This document shows, one piece after another, positions 18,922 through 26,296 of a DNA stretch of 64,000 nucleotides; positions within the stretch are counted from its first letter, which is position 1; each line of letters opens with the position of its first letter. A program made the translations under genes and the position numbers. This stretch comes from Emticicia aquatilis (GTDB lineage Bacteria; Bacteroidota; Bacteroidia; Cytophagales; Spirosomataceae), in assembly GCF_014644295.1 (NCBI RefSeq), contig NZ_BMKK01000005.1:186001-250000 (forward strand). The letters run 5' to 3'. The notes under the pieces were generated by a model. The model was not told where the DNA came from and searched no databases. It saw nothing but the letters and a program-made list of their open reading frames with translations.

Positions 18922-20169
18922 CTAAAAGCTTAGAACCTCATTATCCCCAAAATTCTCGTACGAACTTGTGATTACTTGCTCGCCTACTTGTAAGCCTTCT
19001 AAGACCTCGAAATATTCTGGATTTTTACGTCCCAAAGTTATCTTGCGTTTCTGAGCTTTTTTGCCCGATTTATCCACAACATATACCCAATTTCCGCCAG
19101 TATCAGAGAAAAATCCACCTACTGGAATCAGTACTGCTTTTGTTGCTTTGCCCAATTCTAAACGAATCGGTGAAGATTGTCCACGCTTGATGCCTTCGGG
19201 AACTCCTTTAGCAAAAACCATATCTACTTGGAAACGACCATTGCGTACTTCGGGATAAATCTTTGTGATTTCTAAGTCGAAATTTTTACCGTTAAACTCA
19301 AACGAACCACCCAAGCCAGCAAAAATTCTTGAAATATAATGTTCGTCAATATCAACTCGCATCTTAAAACCATTCAAATCATCAATTTGTCCGATGTTTT
19401 GCCCTTGATTGATGTTAGAACCAACCTCTACATCAATGCTCGAAAGTAAACCACCAACTGGGGCTTTTACCACCAAGTTTTCGAGGGTTTCACGCCATAA
19501 TTGCACGTTTTTTTGCGTTCTTTCGAGCGTTCCTTCGAGTTGTTTTATCTGCATTGCCGCATTTTCTTCTTGGTATTTCGACGATTCAAGTGTGATTTCA
19601 CGTTGTTTTACGAGTTTTTCATAATCACGTTTCGACTTCATAAAATCCGACTCGGCAATCACTTTATCGTTATTCAGCTTTTTATTTCTATCGTATAAAT
19701 CTTTGGCTTGGTCAATCTGAAAATCGAGGTCGTTGAGAGTTTGGCGAATCGTAAATTTCTCTACTTTCAAACGTTGACGAGTATTTTGTAGGTCATTCAC
19801 CAATCGGCTCGCTTCGGTTTCTGACTGCAAGAAATTAAGTTTGAGGTTTTGGTTTTCGAGTTTCAAAATTACTTGTCCCTGTTTCACCATATTTCCACCA
19901 TCGACAACTTTTTCTTTCACATATCCACCCACAATGGCATCGAGTCTGATAGTTTTTAAAGGTAAAACTACGCCCGTTACGACGATGAATTCATCAAAAT
20001 CGCCTTGAGTTACGGTCGAAACCGTTAGTTTATCTTTTTCAACATTGAGTTTTGAACGTTTATCAGCAAAGGCAAATTGCCATACCAAAAAAACGGCCAA
20101 TAATGCACCTCCGCCAATCATTGCAATTCGCTGTGTGTTCCAAAACTTTTTCTGTATCTGTCTGTCCAT
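18922..20169 (-). CDS. Efflux periplasmic adaptor (HlyD/MacA-type membrane fusion protein)
   Basis: A 415-residue adaptor with an N-terminal membrane anchor (MIGGGALLAVFLVWQFAFA) followed by a first half-lipoyl segment. A long alpha-helical coiled-coil hairpin comes next, rich in Lys, Glu and Gln (roughly residues 100-215). The second lipoyl half (VKAPVGGLLSSIDVEVGSNI) and a beta-barrel/membrane-proximal part ending near VLEGLQVGEQVITSSYE complete it. Such proteins link an inner-membrane ABC transporter to an outer-membrane channel. No TolC-like gene is visible here. A 21-residue longer frame exists, but the ATG of MDRQIQKKFW is preferred because the candidate sigma-54 promoter would start the transcript near 20207, downstream of the longer start. 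It is the first gene of the cluster. Confidence 0.92.
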   Translation of the reverse strand: MDRQIQKKFWNTQRIAMIGGGALLAVFLVWQFAFADKRSKLNVEKDKLTVSTVTQGDFDEFIVVTGVVLPLKTIRLDAIVGGYVKEKVVDGGNMVKQGQVILKLENQNLKLNFLQSETEASRLVNDLQNTRQRLKVEKFTIRQTLNDLDFQIDQAKDLYDRNKKLNNDKVIAESDFMKSKRDYEKLVKQREITLESSKYQEENAAMQIKQLEGTLERTQKNVQLWRETLENLVVKAPVGGLLSSIDVEVGSNINQGQNIGQIDDLNGFKMRVDIDEHYISRIFAGLGGSFEFNGKNFDLEITKIYPEVRNGRFQVDMVFAKGVPEGIKRGQSSPIRLELGKATKAVLIPVGGFFSDTGGNWVYVVDKSGKKAQKRKITLGRKNPEYFEVLEGLQVGEQVITSSYENFGDNEVLSF

Positions 20170-20216
20170 TGTACTAAATGCTATTGTCTTTTCTAATTCA
20201 TTTTTCTCAAATTTAT

Positions 20217-20232
20217 TCCAAAGCTGTGCCAA
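20217..20232 (-). promoter_or_regulatory. Candidate sigma-54 (-24/-12) promoter of the efflux cluster
   Basis: The minus strand reads TTGGCACAGCTTTGGA. The -24 block matches TTGGCAC fully. The -12 block reads TGGA where TTGC is the consensus, so it is weaker. Transcription would start about 12 bp on, near 20207, about 38 bp before the preferred adaptor start. The divergently encoded NtrC-family activator supports the call. Confidence 0.5.
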
Positions 20233-20284
20233 AAAGGCAATTATCTGATTATCAATAACTTACAAAAACACTAAGATTTTAAAC

Positions 20285-20300
20285 TGTCCGTTTTCGGACA
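20285..20300. promoter_or_regulatory. Candidate activator-binding palindrome, site 1
   Basis: The sequence TGTCCGTTTTCGGACA has perfect 6-bp arms and a 4-bp centre. It lies about 85 bp upstream of the predicted adaptor transcription start, a usual distance for sigma-54 enhancer sites, in the space between the adaptor and the NtrC-type regulator genes. Confidence 0.6.
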
Positions 20301-20305
20301 TTCTT

Positions 20306-20321
20306 TGTACGCTGTCGGACG
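20306..20321. promoter_or_regulatory. Candidate activator-binding palindrome, site 2
   Basis: The sequence TGTACGCTGTCGGACG repeats site 1 with two arm changes (pattern TGTnCG-N4-CGGACr). The two centres are 21 bp apart, about two helical turns, so two regulator dimers could bind the same DNA face. Confidence 0.55.
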
Positions 20322-20469
20322 ATTTCTAAATATCGCCAAATTGCCCCAAAAATTTTTAAATTATAGACAAATAGCTAATAATCAAACGATTATAAAAAAG
20401 CTTTGGCAGAAGAATTTGTAGCGGAATAATTTTTGTCATAGATTAGCTAAAAGAAAAAGCTAAAAGAAA

Positions 20470-21807
20470 ATGTCGAAACTCCTAATAATTGATGATGATG
20501 TTGATGTGCTAAGTGCCGCTAAATTATTCCTGAAACGCCACTTCACGCAAGTTGATATTGAGAAAAATCCCGAACGCATTCCGTTTTTGATTACAAATGG
20601 GGCCTACGATGTGGTTTTGCTCGATATGAATTTTACTCGTGATGTAAATACGGGCAAAGAAGGTTTCGAGTGGCTCGACCGTATTTTGGACATTGACCCA
20701 CGCATTTCGGTGGTGCTTTTTACGGCTTATGGTGATGTAGAAATGGCTGTGCGAGCCATAAAAATGGGAGCAGTTGATTTTGTGCTAAAGCCCTGGGAAA
20801 ACACCAAGCTACTCGAAACCATGCAGTCGGCCTATGAAATGCGATTGCAGAAAACTGGCAAAAGCGAAGAAAAGAAAAAGCCAAGTAGCAAAGTAGAAAT
20901 CATTGGTAGTAGCCCCGCAATGCTCAAAATTTTTGAAACCATTGAGCGAGTAGCAGCGACTGATGCAAATATTCTGATTTTAGGAGAAAATGGAACTGGT
21001 AAAGATTTGATAGCGAGGTCGTTACACGAAAAATCGAATCGTGCAGAAATGCCATTTGTACATTCAGATTTGGGTGCAATTTCAGAAACTTTGTTTGAAA
21101 GTGAGCTTTTCGGACACGTAAAAGGAGCATTTACCGATGCCCGTGAAGACCGAACAGGCAGATTTGAAGAAGCCAACAGCGGAACGATTTTCTTAGATGA
21201 AATAGGAAATATTCCACTGCCGTTACAAGCCAAACTATTGAATGTTTTACAAAACAGAAGTATAACGAAAGTTGGCTCGAACAAACCAAAAAATATTGAT
21301 ATTCGTTTGATTTGTGCCACCAACGAGCCAATCTACGACCGAGTTGCTCAACGCACTTTCCGTCAAGATTTACTTTATAGAATCAATACCATTGAAATAA
21401 AACTTCCCGCCTTGCGTGAACGCCCCGAAGATATTTTGCCTTTGGCAGAGCATTTTTTGAAGATTTACCGCAAAAAATATAATCGACCTGTTAGTAGTAT
21501 CAGTGCGGCTTTGGGCAAGCAATTACAGCGTTATCATTGGGCAGGAAATGTGCGTGAACTCCAACACGCAGTTGAGCGTGCCGTGATACTTTCGCAAGGA
21601 AATGCCCTACAACCAGAAGATTTTTTCTTCGAGACAAGACAAGAAACAGCACCTTCGTTCGACCAAACTTACCAATTGGAAGAAGTAGAGAAGATGCTGA
21701 TTATCAAGACTCTAAAGAAATTCAACGGCAACATCACCGACGCCGCCCGAGAAATGGGACTCACTCGACAAGCTCTTTATCGGAGAGTGGAGAAGTATGG
21801 GATTTAA
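20470..21807 (+). CDS. Sigma-54-dependent response regulator (NtrC family)
   Basis: A 445-residue regulator with three parts. The receiver (1-120) carries acidic residues 8-10, phospho-acceptor Asp52 in LLDMNF and Lys in LKPWEN; a short insertion TRDVNTGKEG follows the Asp. The AAA+ domain (about 145-385) has Walker A GENGTGKD and FLDEIG as Walker B. The C-terminal Fis-type helix-turn-helix is NITDAAREMGLTRQALYRRV. The sigma-54 contact loop reads GAFTDA rather than GAFTGA. It is encoded divergently from the efflux cluster, with paired palindromes and a sigma-54-like promoter between, so it probably activates that cluster. No histidine kinase gene is adjacent. The stop overlaps that of the convergent ArsC-like gene. 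Confidence 0.95.
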   Translation: MSKLLIIDDDVDVLSAAKLFLKRHFTQVDIEKNPERIPFLITNGAYDVVLLDMNFTRDVNTGKEGFEWLDRILDIDPRISVVLFTAYGDVEMAVRAIKMGAVDFVLKPWENTKLLETMQSAYEMRLQKTGKSEEKKKPSSKVEIIGSSPAMLKIFETIERVAATDANILILGENGTGKDLIARSLHEKSNRAEMPFVHSDLGAISETLFESELFGHVKGAFTDAREDRTGRFEEANSGTIFLDEIGNIPLPLQAKLLNVLQNRSITKVGSNKPKNIDIRLICATNEPIYDRVAQRTFRQDLLYRINTIEIKLPALRERPEDILPLAEHFLKIYRKKYNRPVSSISAALGKQLQRYHWAGNVRELQHAVERAVILSQGNALQPEDFFFETRQETAPSFDQTYQLEEVEKMLIIKTLKKFNGNITDAAREMGLTRQALYRRVEKYGI

Positions 21808-22151
21808 GAAAATATGTTTTCATATTCCTCAGCGTTGAAACCAATCGCTAAAATCTTGTCTGATTCTACAATTGGGCGTTTGATGACCGATGTTTTTTCG
21901 AGCATTAAAGTTATTGCCGAAGCATTATCGGTGATTTGTGCTTTTTCTTCGTCGGTTAGTTTTTTGAAAGTCGTACCTGCACGATTTATGAGTTTATCAT
22001 AAGGCACTTGCGTGAGCCATTCTTCGAGTTTGGCTTCACTGATACCAAGTTTTTTATAATCATGAAACTCGTAGGCTACGTTGTGGTCTTTGAGCCACGT
22101 AATGGCTTTTTTTACTGTATCACAGTTCGGGATTCCGTAAACTTTAAGCAT
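21804..22151 (-). CDS. ArsC/Spx-family thioredoxin-fold protein (YffB-like)
   Basis: A 115-residue protein with the ArsC-family N-terminus VYGIPNCDTVKKAITWL. The single reactive cysteine is Cys10, with Asp-Thr where a second redox cysteine would stand in Spx. The conserved RPIVE near the C-terminus is typical. True arsenate reductases need additional conserved basic residues and usually an ars operon, neither of which I can show, so a general thiol-disulfide or glutathione-type role (YffB-like) is as likely as arsenate reduction. The stop overlaps the convergent regulator gene by 4 bp. The start overlaps the end of the DinB-like gene by 8 bp, which suggests translational coupling. Confidence 0.85.
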   Translation of the reverse strand: MLKVYGIPNCDTVKKAITWLKDHNVAYEFHDYKKLGISEAKLEEWLTQVPYDKLINRAGTTFKKLTDEEKAQITDNASAITLMLEKTSVIKRPIVESDKILAIGFNAEEYENIFS

Positions 22152-22626
22152 TTCTAAGTCGGTTTGCGAGGTTTTTAAGAATTTTCATTTCGCCCAAATG
22201 CTCGGTTTCGTGGTTATAGAAAAACCATAGCAATTCGGCATTCGTTCGAGGGTCTGGGCCTATTTTTATGGAAGATTCTTGCTGCAAGTATTCGTCAGAA
22301 GCTATCTCAATAAGTGCATTTATTTGCTCACCACGCTTCACAAAATGCTCAAGAATCAAGCTAAGTTCAGGGTAAGCGTCGTTGGCTTTTAATACTGAAT
22401 CTTTTCCGAATAATTCTCTTTCGTTTTCGTAAACCTCCAATTGAGCCGATGGATTTAAGATTTTAATAATCGTATTTCGGACGGTTGTAGCGTGACCAAG
22501 ATTCCAAAGAAAATTATTTACGGCATCGTATGGGCGAAAGAGGACTTCTTCTTGCGAAAGACCTTCGGCAAATTTTACTATTTTACGAGTATTCAACGAA
22601 AGTCCTTTTTGTAATTCTGTTAGCAT
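22144..22626 (-). CDS. DinB-like four-helix protein
   Basis: A 160-residue all-helical protein of the DinB/YfiT superfamily. The pattern LWNLGHATTVRNTII and the C-terminal FYNHETEHLGEMKIL carry histidines in the positions of the usual metal triad; HE-x2-H is seen near residue 140, and His near 45. These proteins bind a metal and many are thiol (bacillithiol or mycothiol) S-transferases, but the substrate here is unknown. It overlaps the ArsC/Spx-like gene by 8 bp, so the two are probably co-translated and may share a thiol-related task. A terminator hairpin upstream separates it from the lipoprotein genes. Confidence 0.85.
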   Translation of the reverse strand: MLTELQKGLSLNTRKIVKFAEGLSQEEVLFRPYDAVNNFLWNLGHATTVRNTIIKILNPSAQLEVYENERELFGKDSVLKANDAYPELSLILEHFVKRGEQINALIEIASDEYLQQESSIKIGPDPRTNAELLWFFYNHETEHLGEMKILKNLANRLRNA

Positions 22627-22661
22627 AAATAGGTTTTAGTAAAGATTGAAAAAAATAAAAA

Positions 22662-22692
22662 GAGTCGAACACCAACTTGTGATATTCGACTC
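22662..22692 (-). terminator. Rho-independent terminator of the DUF4136 genes
   Basis: Arms GAGTCGAA and TTCGACTC enclose a 15-nt loop. Read on the minus strand the stem is followed by TTTTTATTTTTTTC. It lies just after the stop of the second DUF4136 gene and before the DinB-like gene. Confidence 0.8.
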
Positions 22693-22710
22693 CTGAAACA
22701 CAACATCATT

Positions 22711-23262
22711 TCAATAAATAATGTTCCCTTTGGATTTTTGTGTTTTATCGGCTGTAGCTAAGAGCGGATACTGGTCAAAAATATTTCTGACGATACTCTT
22801 AAAATAGTTTTTCTTCGATGATGCTTTATTAAAAATTCCGGTGGCATATCCACGCCAAACCACTTCGCTGGTTTCTGCTTCTATCATCGAAATCATGAGC
22901 GTCCCACGTCCTAATTCATATTTTATAGGGCGATACAAATAACTTTCATCTTCTGTCGAAACCCAATTCATCAACGATGGCTGTTCGTAGCCTTTGTACT
23001 TGAGTCGGTCGTAGTAGATAGAAAAGTTTACAAACACATTAGGTTTTTGGGCATTAAACTCATAACCCCTTGCACGCATCTGATACTGAATAGCTTGCTG
23101 CACATCTTCGCACAAGATATTTGTATCTCGTTCGCAATCAACAAACGCATAGGTTTGGTATTTTTTGAAGTGGGTCGAATAACGATAGTCGTTATCAACA
23201 AAAACTCTCGTACATCCACTCAGAAAAGCCAATAAGCTCAGAAATAATAGTAGTTTTTTCAT
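22711..23262 (-). CDS. DUF4136 lipoprotein, copy 2
   Basis: A 183-residue lipoprotein. The ATG of MKKLLLFLSL was chosen because it opens a lipoprotein signal peptide with lipobox FLSGC; a frame extending 17 residues upstream runs through a palindromic repeat. The body is of the DUF4136 type: DYRYSTHFKKYQTYAFVDC, IQYQMRARGYEF and EVVWRGYATGIFN, ending in SIVRNIFDQYPL. It is a clear paralogue of the next gene upstream (same order of motifs). It is probably anchored in the outer or inner membrane on the periplasmic side. The function of DUF4136 is not established. Confidence 0.88.
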   Translation of the reverse strand: MKKLLLFLSLLAFLSGCTRVFVDNDYRYSTHFKKYQTYAFVDCERDTNILCEDVQQAIQYQMRARGYEFNAQKPNVFVNFSIYYDRLKYKGYEQPSLMNWVSTEDESYLYRPIKYELGRGTLMISMIEAETSEVVWRGYATGIFNKASSKKNYFKSIVRNIFDQYPLLATADKTQKSKGNIIY

Positions 23263-23287
23263 ACCCCCATCCGAATCGTCGGACCGT

Positions 23288-23298
23288 CCCCAAAGGGG
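23288..23298. repeat. CCCC-AAA-GGGG palindromic repeat (copy 3)
   Basis: CCCCAAAGGGG followed by AGTTTTGATA, immediately upstream of a DUF4136 lipoprotein start. The GGACCGTCC palindrome overlaps its left side. Confidence 0.6.
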
Positions 23299-23355
23299 AG
23301 TTTTGATATACATTTTTTTATAAAATGAAGGCTGATTGCTTATTAAAATTGCCGA

Positions 23356-23910
23356 CTATAATTCTTCAATTTTACGTGGTTTTTCGCCTGCTGCAAAAAG
23401 TGGGTATTGGTCAAAGATATTTCTGACCACACTGCGATAATAATTGATTGGCTTATTGACTTGCTTATTGAAAACGCCCGAAGCGTATCCACGCCAAATC
23501 AGACGGCTACTTTCGGCGTCGAGCAACGAAACCAGAATCATTCCGCCACCAAAATGGAAATTTTGAGTTTTGTATGTATCATCGCCATCGAAGTGATTGA
23601 CCCAACGGTCGAGCGATGGTTGGAAATAACCTTTGTAGTCAACACGGTCACGGATGATGCTATAGCTCACCAATAAACCTGGGTCGTCGGCTGCCACTTT
23701 GTAGCCACGAGCTTTCATTTGGCGACGAATGGCATCTTGGATTTCGGAACAAACAAACGATGTATCAATCTCACAATTCAAAAAATTGTAGGTTTTGTAC
23801 TTCGTAAAGTCGGTTTCGTAGCTATAGTCGTTATCGACCATGAGCTTGATGGAATTACAGCTTGATAATGCTAAAACAACGAGTGCAGACAATAAATAGA
23901 ATTTTTTCAT
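23356..23910 (-). CDS. DUF4136 lipoprotein, copy 1
   Basis: A 184-residue lipoprotein with signal peptide MKKFYLLSALVVLALSSC and lipobox LSSC. The ATG just before it is preferred over one 11 residues upstream because it gives a normal signal peptide length. The DUF4136 body (DYSYETDFTKYKTYNFLNC, IRRQMKARGYKV, LIWRGYASGVFN, SVVRNIFDQYPLF) parallels the neighbouring gene along its whole length, so the pair arose by tandem duplication. The 93-bp gap to copy 2 carries a palindromic repeat. Envelope location is inferred from the lipobox; function unknown. Confidence 0.88.
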   Translation of the reverse strand: MKKFYLLSALVVLALSSCNSIKLMVDNDYSYETDFTKYKTYNFLNCEIDTSFVCSEIQDAIRRQMKARGYKVAADDPGLLVSYSIIRDRVDYKGYFQPSLDRWVNHFDGDDTYKTQNFHFGGGMILVSLLDAESSRLIWRGYASGVFNKQVNKPINYYRSVVRNIFDQYPLFAAGEKPRKIEEL

Positions 23911-24152
23911 AAGGCTTACAAATTGAACTGATTTAAAATACAAAATGACTTTATATTCATGGCATTGCCACGAAAAGACTTATTATCAACTATTTATAAA
24001 TATTCCGATGGAAAGCATCTAACCATTGCAGTATATTCAAAACTAATTAATTGTTTCTAAAAAATCAAGTTTTTGTTGCTTTATCTCGCCTTTCTTGCAA
24101 ACACATTTTTAGGTAGCAACCCTTCAGCTATTGTCTGCCCTCATCTCATTTT

Positions 24153-25178
24153 CTAACCTTTGTAGTATTCTAAGGCTTTTTTCATCTCATTTTTACTCAC
24201 CACTATATCATATAAGCAACTTCCTGCGGCATTTATTAACGAAAAACGGACTTCCTTACCTTTATTTTTCTTGTCTTGAAGCGTCAGCCCAATAATTGTA
24301 TCGAAATCGGCTTCTGCAATATCTACTTTTCCGTAAATCGAAAATATGAATTCTTCTACTTGTTCGAGCGTTCGTTCATCAATCAAACCTCGTTCATAAG
24401 CTATATACGACTCGCAGACCATTCCGGTTGCAATTGCTTCACCATGAAACAATCTTTTTTTTCCTTGATGCAGAAAAAACGTCTCAATGGCGTGTCCGAG
24501 CGTATGCCCAAAGTTTAAAATTTTGCGTAAACCTTTCTCGGTTGGGTCTTGTTCGACCACTTTTTTCTTGATTTCAACCGAATGAGCAATCAAATCGGGC
24601 AAATCTTGGTCGGCTAAATCTTTTCTTCTGATTTCTTGCCATTTTTCTCCGTCTTGAATCAAGCAATGTTTCAAAATTTCGGCAAAACCTGAGCGTTTTT
24701 CTCTTTCCGAGAGTGTTTCCAAGAAAACAGGGTCAATTAAAACTGCATTAGGTAGAGTAAATACGCCTAAATGATTCTTAAAACCTTGAAAATCAATACC
24801 TAACTTTCCTCCTACACTGGCATCAACTTGCGAAAGCAAAGTGGTAGGAATCTGAATAAAATCAATGCCACGCTTGTATGTTGCGGCACAAAAACCACCC
24901 ATATCGCCGATTACTCCTCCACCCAAGTTAATCATCAAAGCATGACGGTCGAGCTGTGCTTCGGTCATGGCCGACCAAATCTGCTCGCAAGTTTGAAGGT
25001 TTTTGTTTTCTTCGCCATGTTTTACGGTAATAAGCGTATGCTTCGGCAAAGAATCTTTGATAACTGGATAACAAAAACGCTTGGTATTTGTATCGGTCAA
25101 GACAATGATTTTAGAATAACTTTTTGTTTCGAGAAAAGTTTTTAAACTTTCGGAAATTGGAGAAATAATAACTGACAT
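24153..25178 (-). CDS. aroB: 3-dehydroquinate synthase
   Basis: A 341-residue enzyme of the shikimate pathway that converts DAHP to 3-dehydroquinate with NAD and a divalent metal. The family blocks are easily read: the nucleotide-binding GGGVIGDMGGFCAATYKRGI, then IPTTLLSQVDASVGGKLGID, and metal-ligand histidines in ILNFGHTLGHAIE and LFHGEAIATGM. Length and order match bacterial AroB. It is a soluble cytoplasmic enzyme. The glycosyltransferase gene upstream is separated by a strong hairpin, so aroB probably has its own promoter. There are 242 bp of featureless AT-rich DNA downstream. Confidence 0.96.
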   Translation of the reverse strand: MSVIISPISESLKTFLETKSYSKIIVLTDTNTKRFCYPVIKDSLPKHTLITVKHGEENKNLQTCEQIWSAMTEAQLDRHALMINLGGGVIGDMGGFCAATYKRGIDFIQIPTTLLSQVDASVGGKLGIDFQGFKNHLGVFTLPNAVLIDPVFLETLSEREKRSGFAEILKHCLIQDGEKWQEIRRKDLADQDLPDLIAHSVEIKKKVVEQDPTEKGLRKILNFGHTLGHAIETFFLHQGKKRLFHGEAIATGMVCESYIAYERGLIDERTLEQVEEFIFSIYGKVDIAEADFDTIIGLTLQDKKNKGKEVRFSLINAAGSCLYDIVVSKNEMKKALEYYKG

Positions 25179-25217
25179 TTTAACTTTCGTTGATTAAAAT
25201 TCAAAGTTAATGAAAAA

Positions 25218-25250
25218 AAGGAAGTCTTCGCTCAAAGCGAAGACTTCCTT
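25218..25250. terminator. Hairpin terminator downstream of the glycosyltransferase gene
   Basis: Perfect 15-bp arms (AAGGAAGTCTTCGCT and its complement) surround a 3-nt loop. On the minus strand a run of T residues follows, so it ends the glycosyltransferase transcript. The arm sequence recurs near 27.4 kb. Confidence 0.85.
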
Positions 25251-25268
25251 AGAAAAACTATATCGAAA

Positions 25269-26009
25269 TTACTTCAACAAATCCCATTTAAAAATACCAA
25301 GATTATTCAAGAAATAACGAAATGATACTCTAAGTACCCCCAAACCGTATTTTGAGCTACGCATAAAATTGATAGAAGATGCCTCATCGAAATATTTGGT
25401 CGGGCAAGTAACTTCGGCAATTTCGTAGCCTTTTGCGAAGATTTGGGCAATCATTTCATTATCAAAAATAAAATCATCGTCGCATTTTTTGAATGGCACA
25501 TTCTGCAATACTTCACGTGAGAATGCACGGTAGCCCGTGTGATATTCTGAGAGTTTTTGACTCATCAAAATATTTTGTGTGAGCGTTAGGAAACGGTTTG
25601 CGATGTATTTATAAAGTGGCATTCCGCCCTTTAAAGCACCTTTGCCCAAGATTCTCGAACCAAAAACAACAGGATATAAATCTTCACCGATGATACTCAC
25701 CATTGCTCTGATTAGCTTCGGAGTGTATTGGTAATCGGGGTGAACCATCACCACAATATCGGCCCCAATTTCGAGGGCTTTTGTATAGCAAGTTTTTTGG
25801 TTACCACCATAGCCTTTATTTACATCATGGCGAATAACGTGCTGAATACCAATACTTTTAGCCACTTCGGCAGTGTTATCGGGACTATAATCATCAACCA
25901 AGATTACTTCGTCAACAATATCAAAAGGGATTTCTTTGTAAGTACGTTCAAGCGTTAGCGATGCACGATACGCTGGCATAACGATGACTACTTTTTTACC
26001 ATTATACAT
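25269..26009 (-). CDS. Family 2 glycosyltransferase (polyprenyl-phosphate mannosyl/glucosyltransferase-like)
   Basis: A 246-residue GT2 enzyme without membrane segments. The GT-A fold is shown by VVIVMPAYRASLTLERTYKE at the N-terminus, VDDYSPDNT (nucleotide-binding Asp pair), KGYGGNQKTCYTKALE, and MVHPDYQY in the place of the metal-binding DxD. Proteins of this form transfer a sugar from a nucleotide sugar to a polyprenyl phosphate or lipid on the cytoplasmic face of the membrane, in cell-envelope glycan synthesis. The sugar and acceptor are not evident. It is transcribed alone, with a terminator behind it and a 287-bp intergenic region ahead of it. Confidence 0.88.
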   Translation of the reverse strand: MYNGKKVVIVMPAYRASLTLERTYKEIPFDIVDEVILVDDYSPDNTAEVAKSIGIQHVIRHDVNKGYGGNQKTCYTKALEIGADIVVMVHPDYQYTPKLIRAMVSIIGEDLYPVVFGSRILGKGALKGGMPLYKYIANRFLTLTQNILMSQKLSEYHTGYRAFSREVLQNVPFKKCDDDFIFDNEMIAQIFAKGYEIAEVTCPTKYFDEASSINFMRSSKYGLGVLRVSFRYFLNNLGIFKWDLLK

Positions 26010-26108
26010 GAATTATTCGAGTTTTCGGTGCAATTTTGCAAATCAATTCTATTGAAACTTTGTTACAAAATACAGCATGTTTCTCTTGAATTGCAAATCT
26101 ATGATTGG

Positions 26109-26244
26109 GTAATTGGTTATTAGTTACTGGTTATTAGGAGAATACTTACAGGTAAAAAAACTTATTTATTAAATTTGGAATATAACTTTACAATGAAGAT
26201 TGTCATACACCAATAACCAGTTCTCCAATAACAAATAACCAACA
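26109..26244. repeat. Imperfect inverted repeat between divergent genes
   Basis: TAATTGGTTATTAGTTACTG near 26110 and the reverse complement of similar sequence near 26208-26244 (TTGGTTATTTGTTATTGG) face each other across about 65 bp of AT-rich DNA. The rest of the 287-bp gap between the glycosyltransferase and TerC-like genes holds nothing I can name. Confidence 0.45.
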
Positions 26245-26296
26245 AACAAACAAAGTGCCAAGATTTTAAGCAATAATTATTTTAAATTTTCCTTTT

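Noticed and set aside
20403-20420. TTTGGCAG...TTTGT as a sigma-54 promoter for the response regulator
   Set aside because: The distance between the two blocks is one base too long and the -12 block is poor; sigma-54 promoters tolerate little spacing change.
20832-21323. 163-codon open frame opposite the response regulator
   Set aside because: Antisense to clearly coding sequence with family motifs; its translation has no recognisable pattern.
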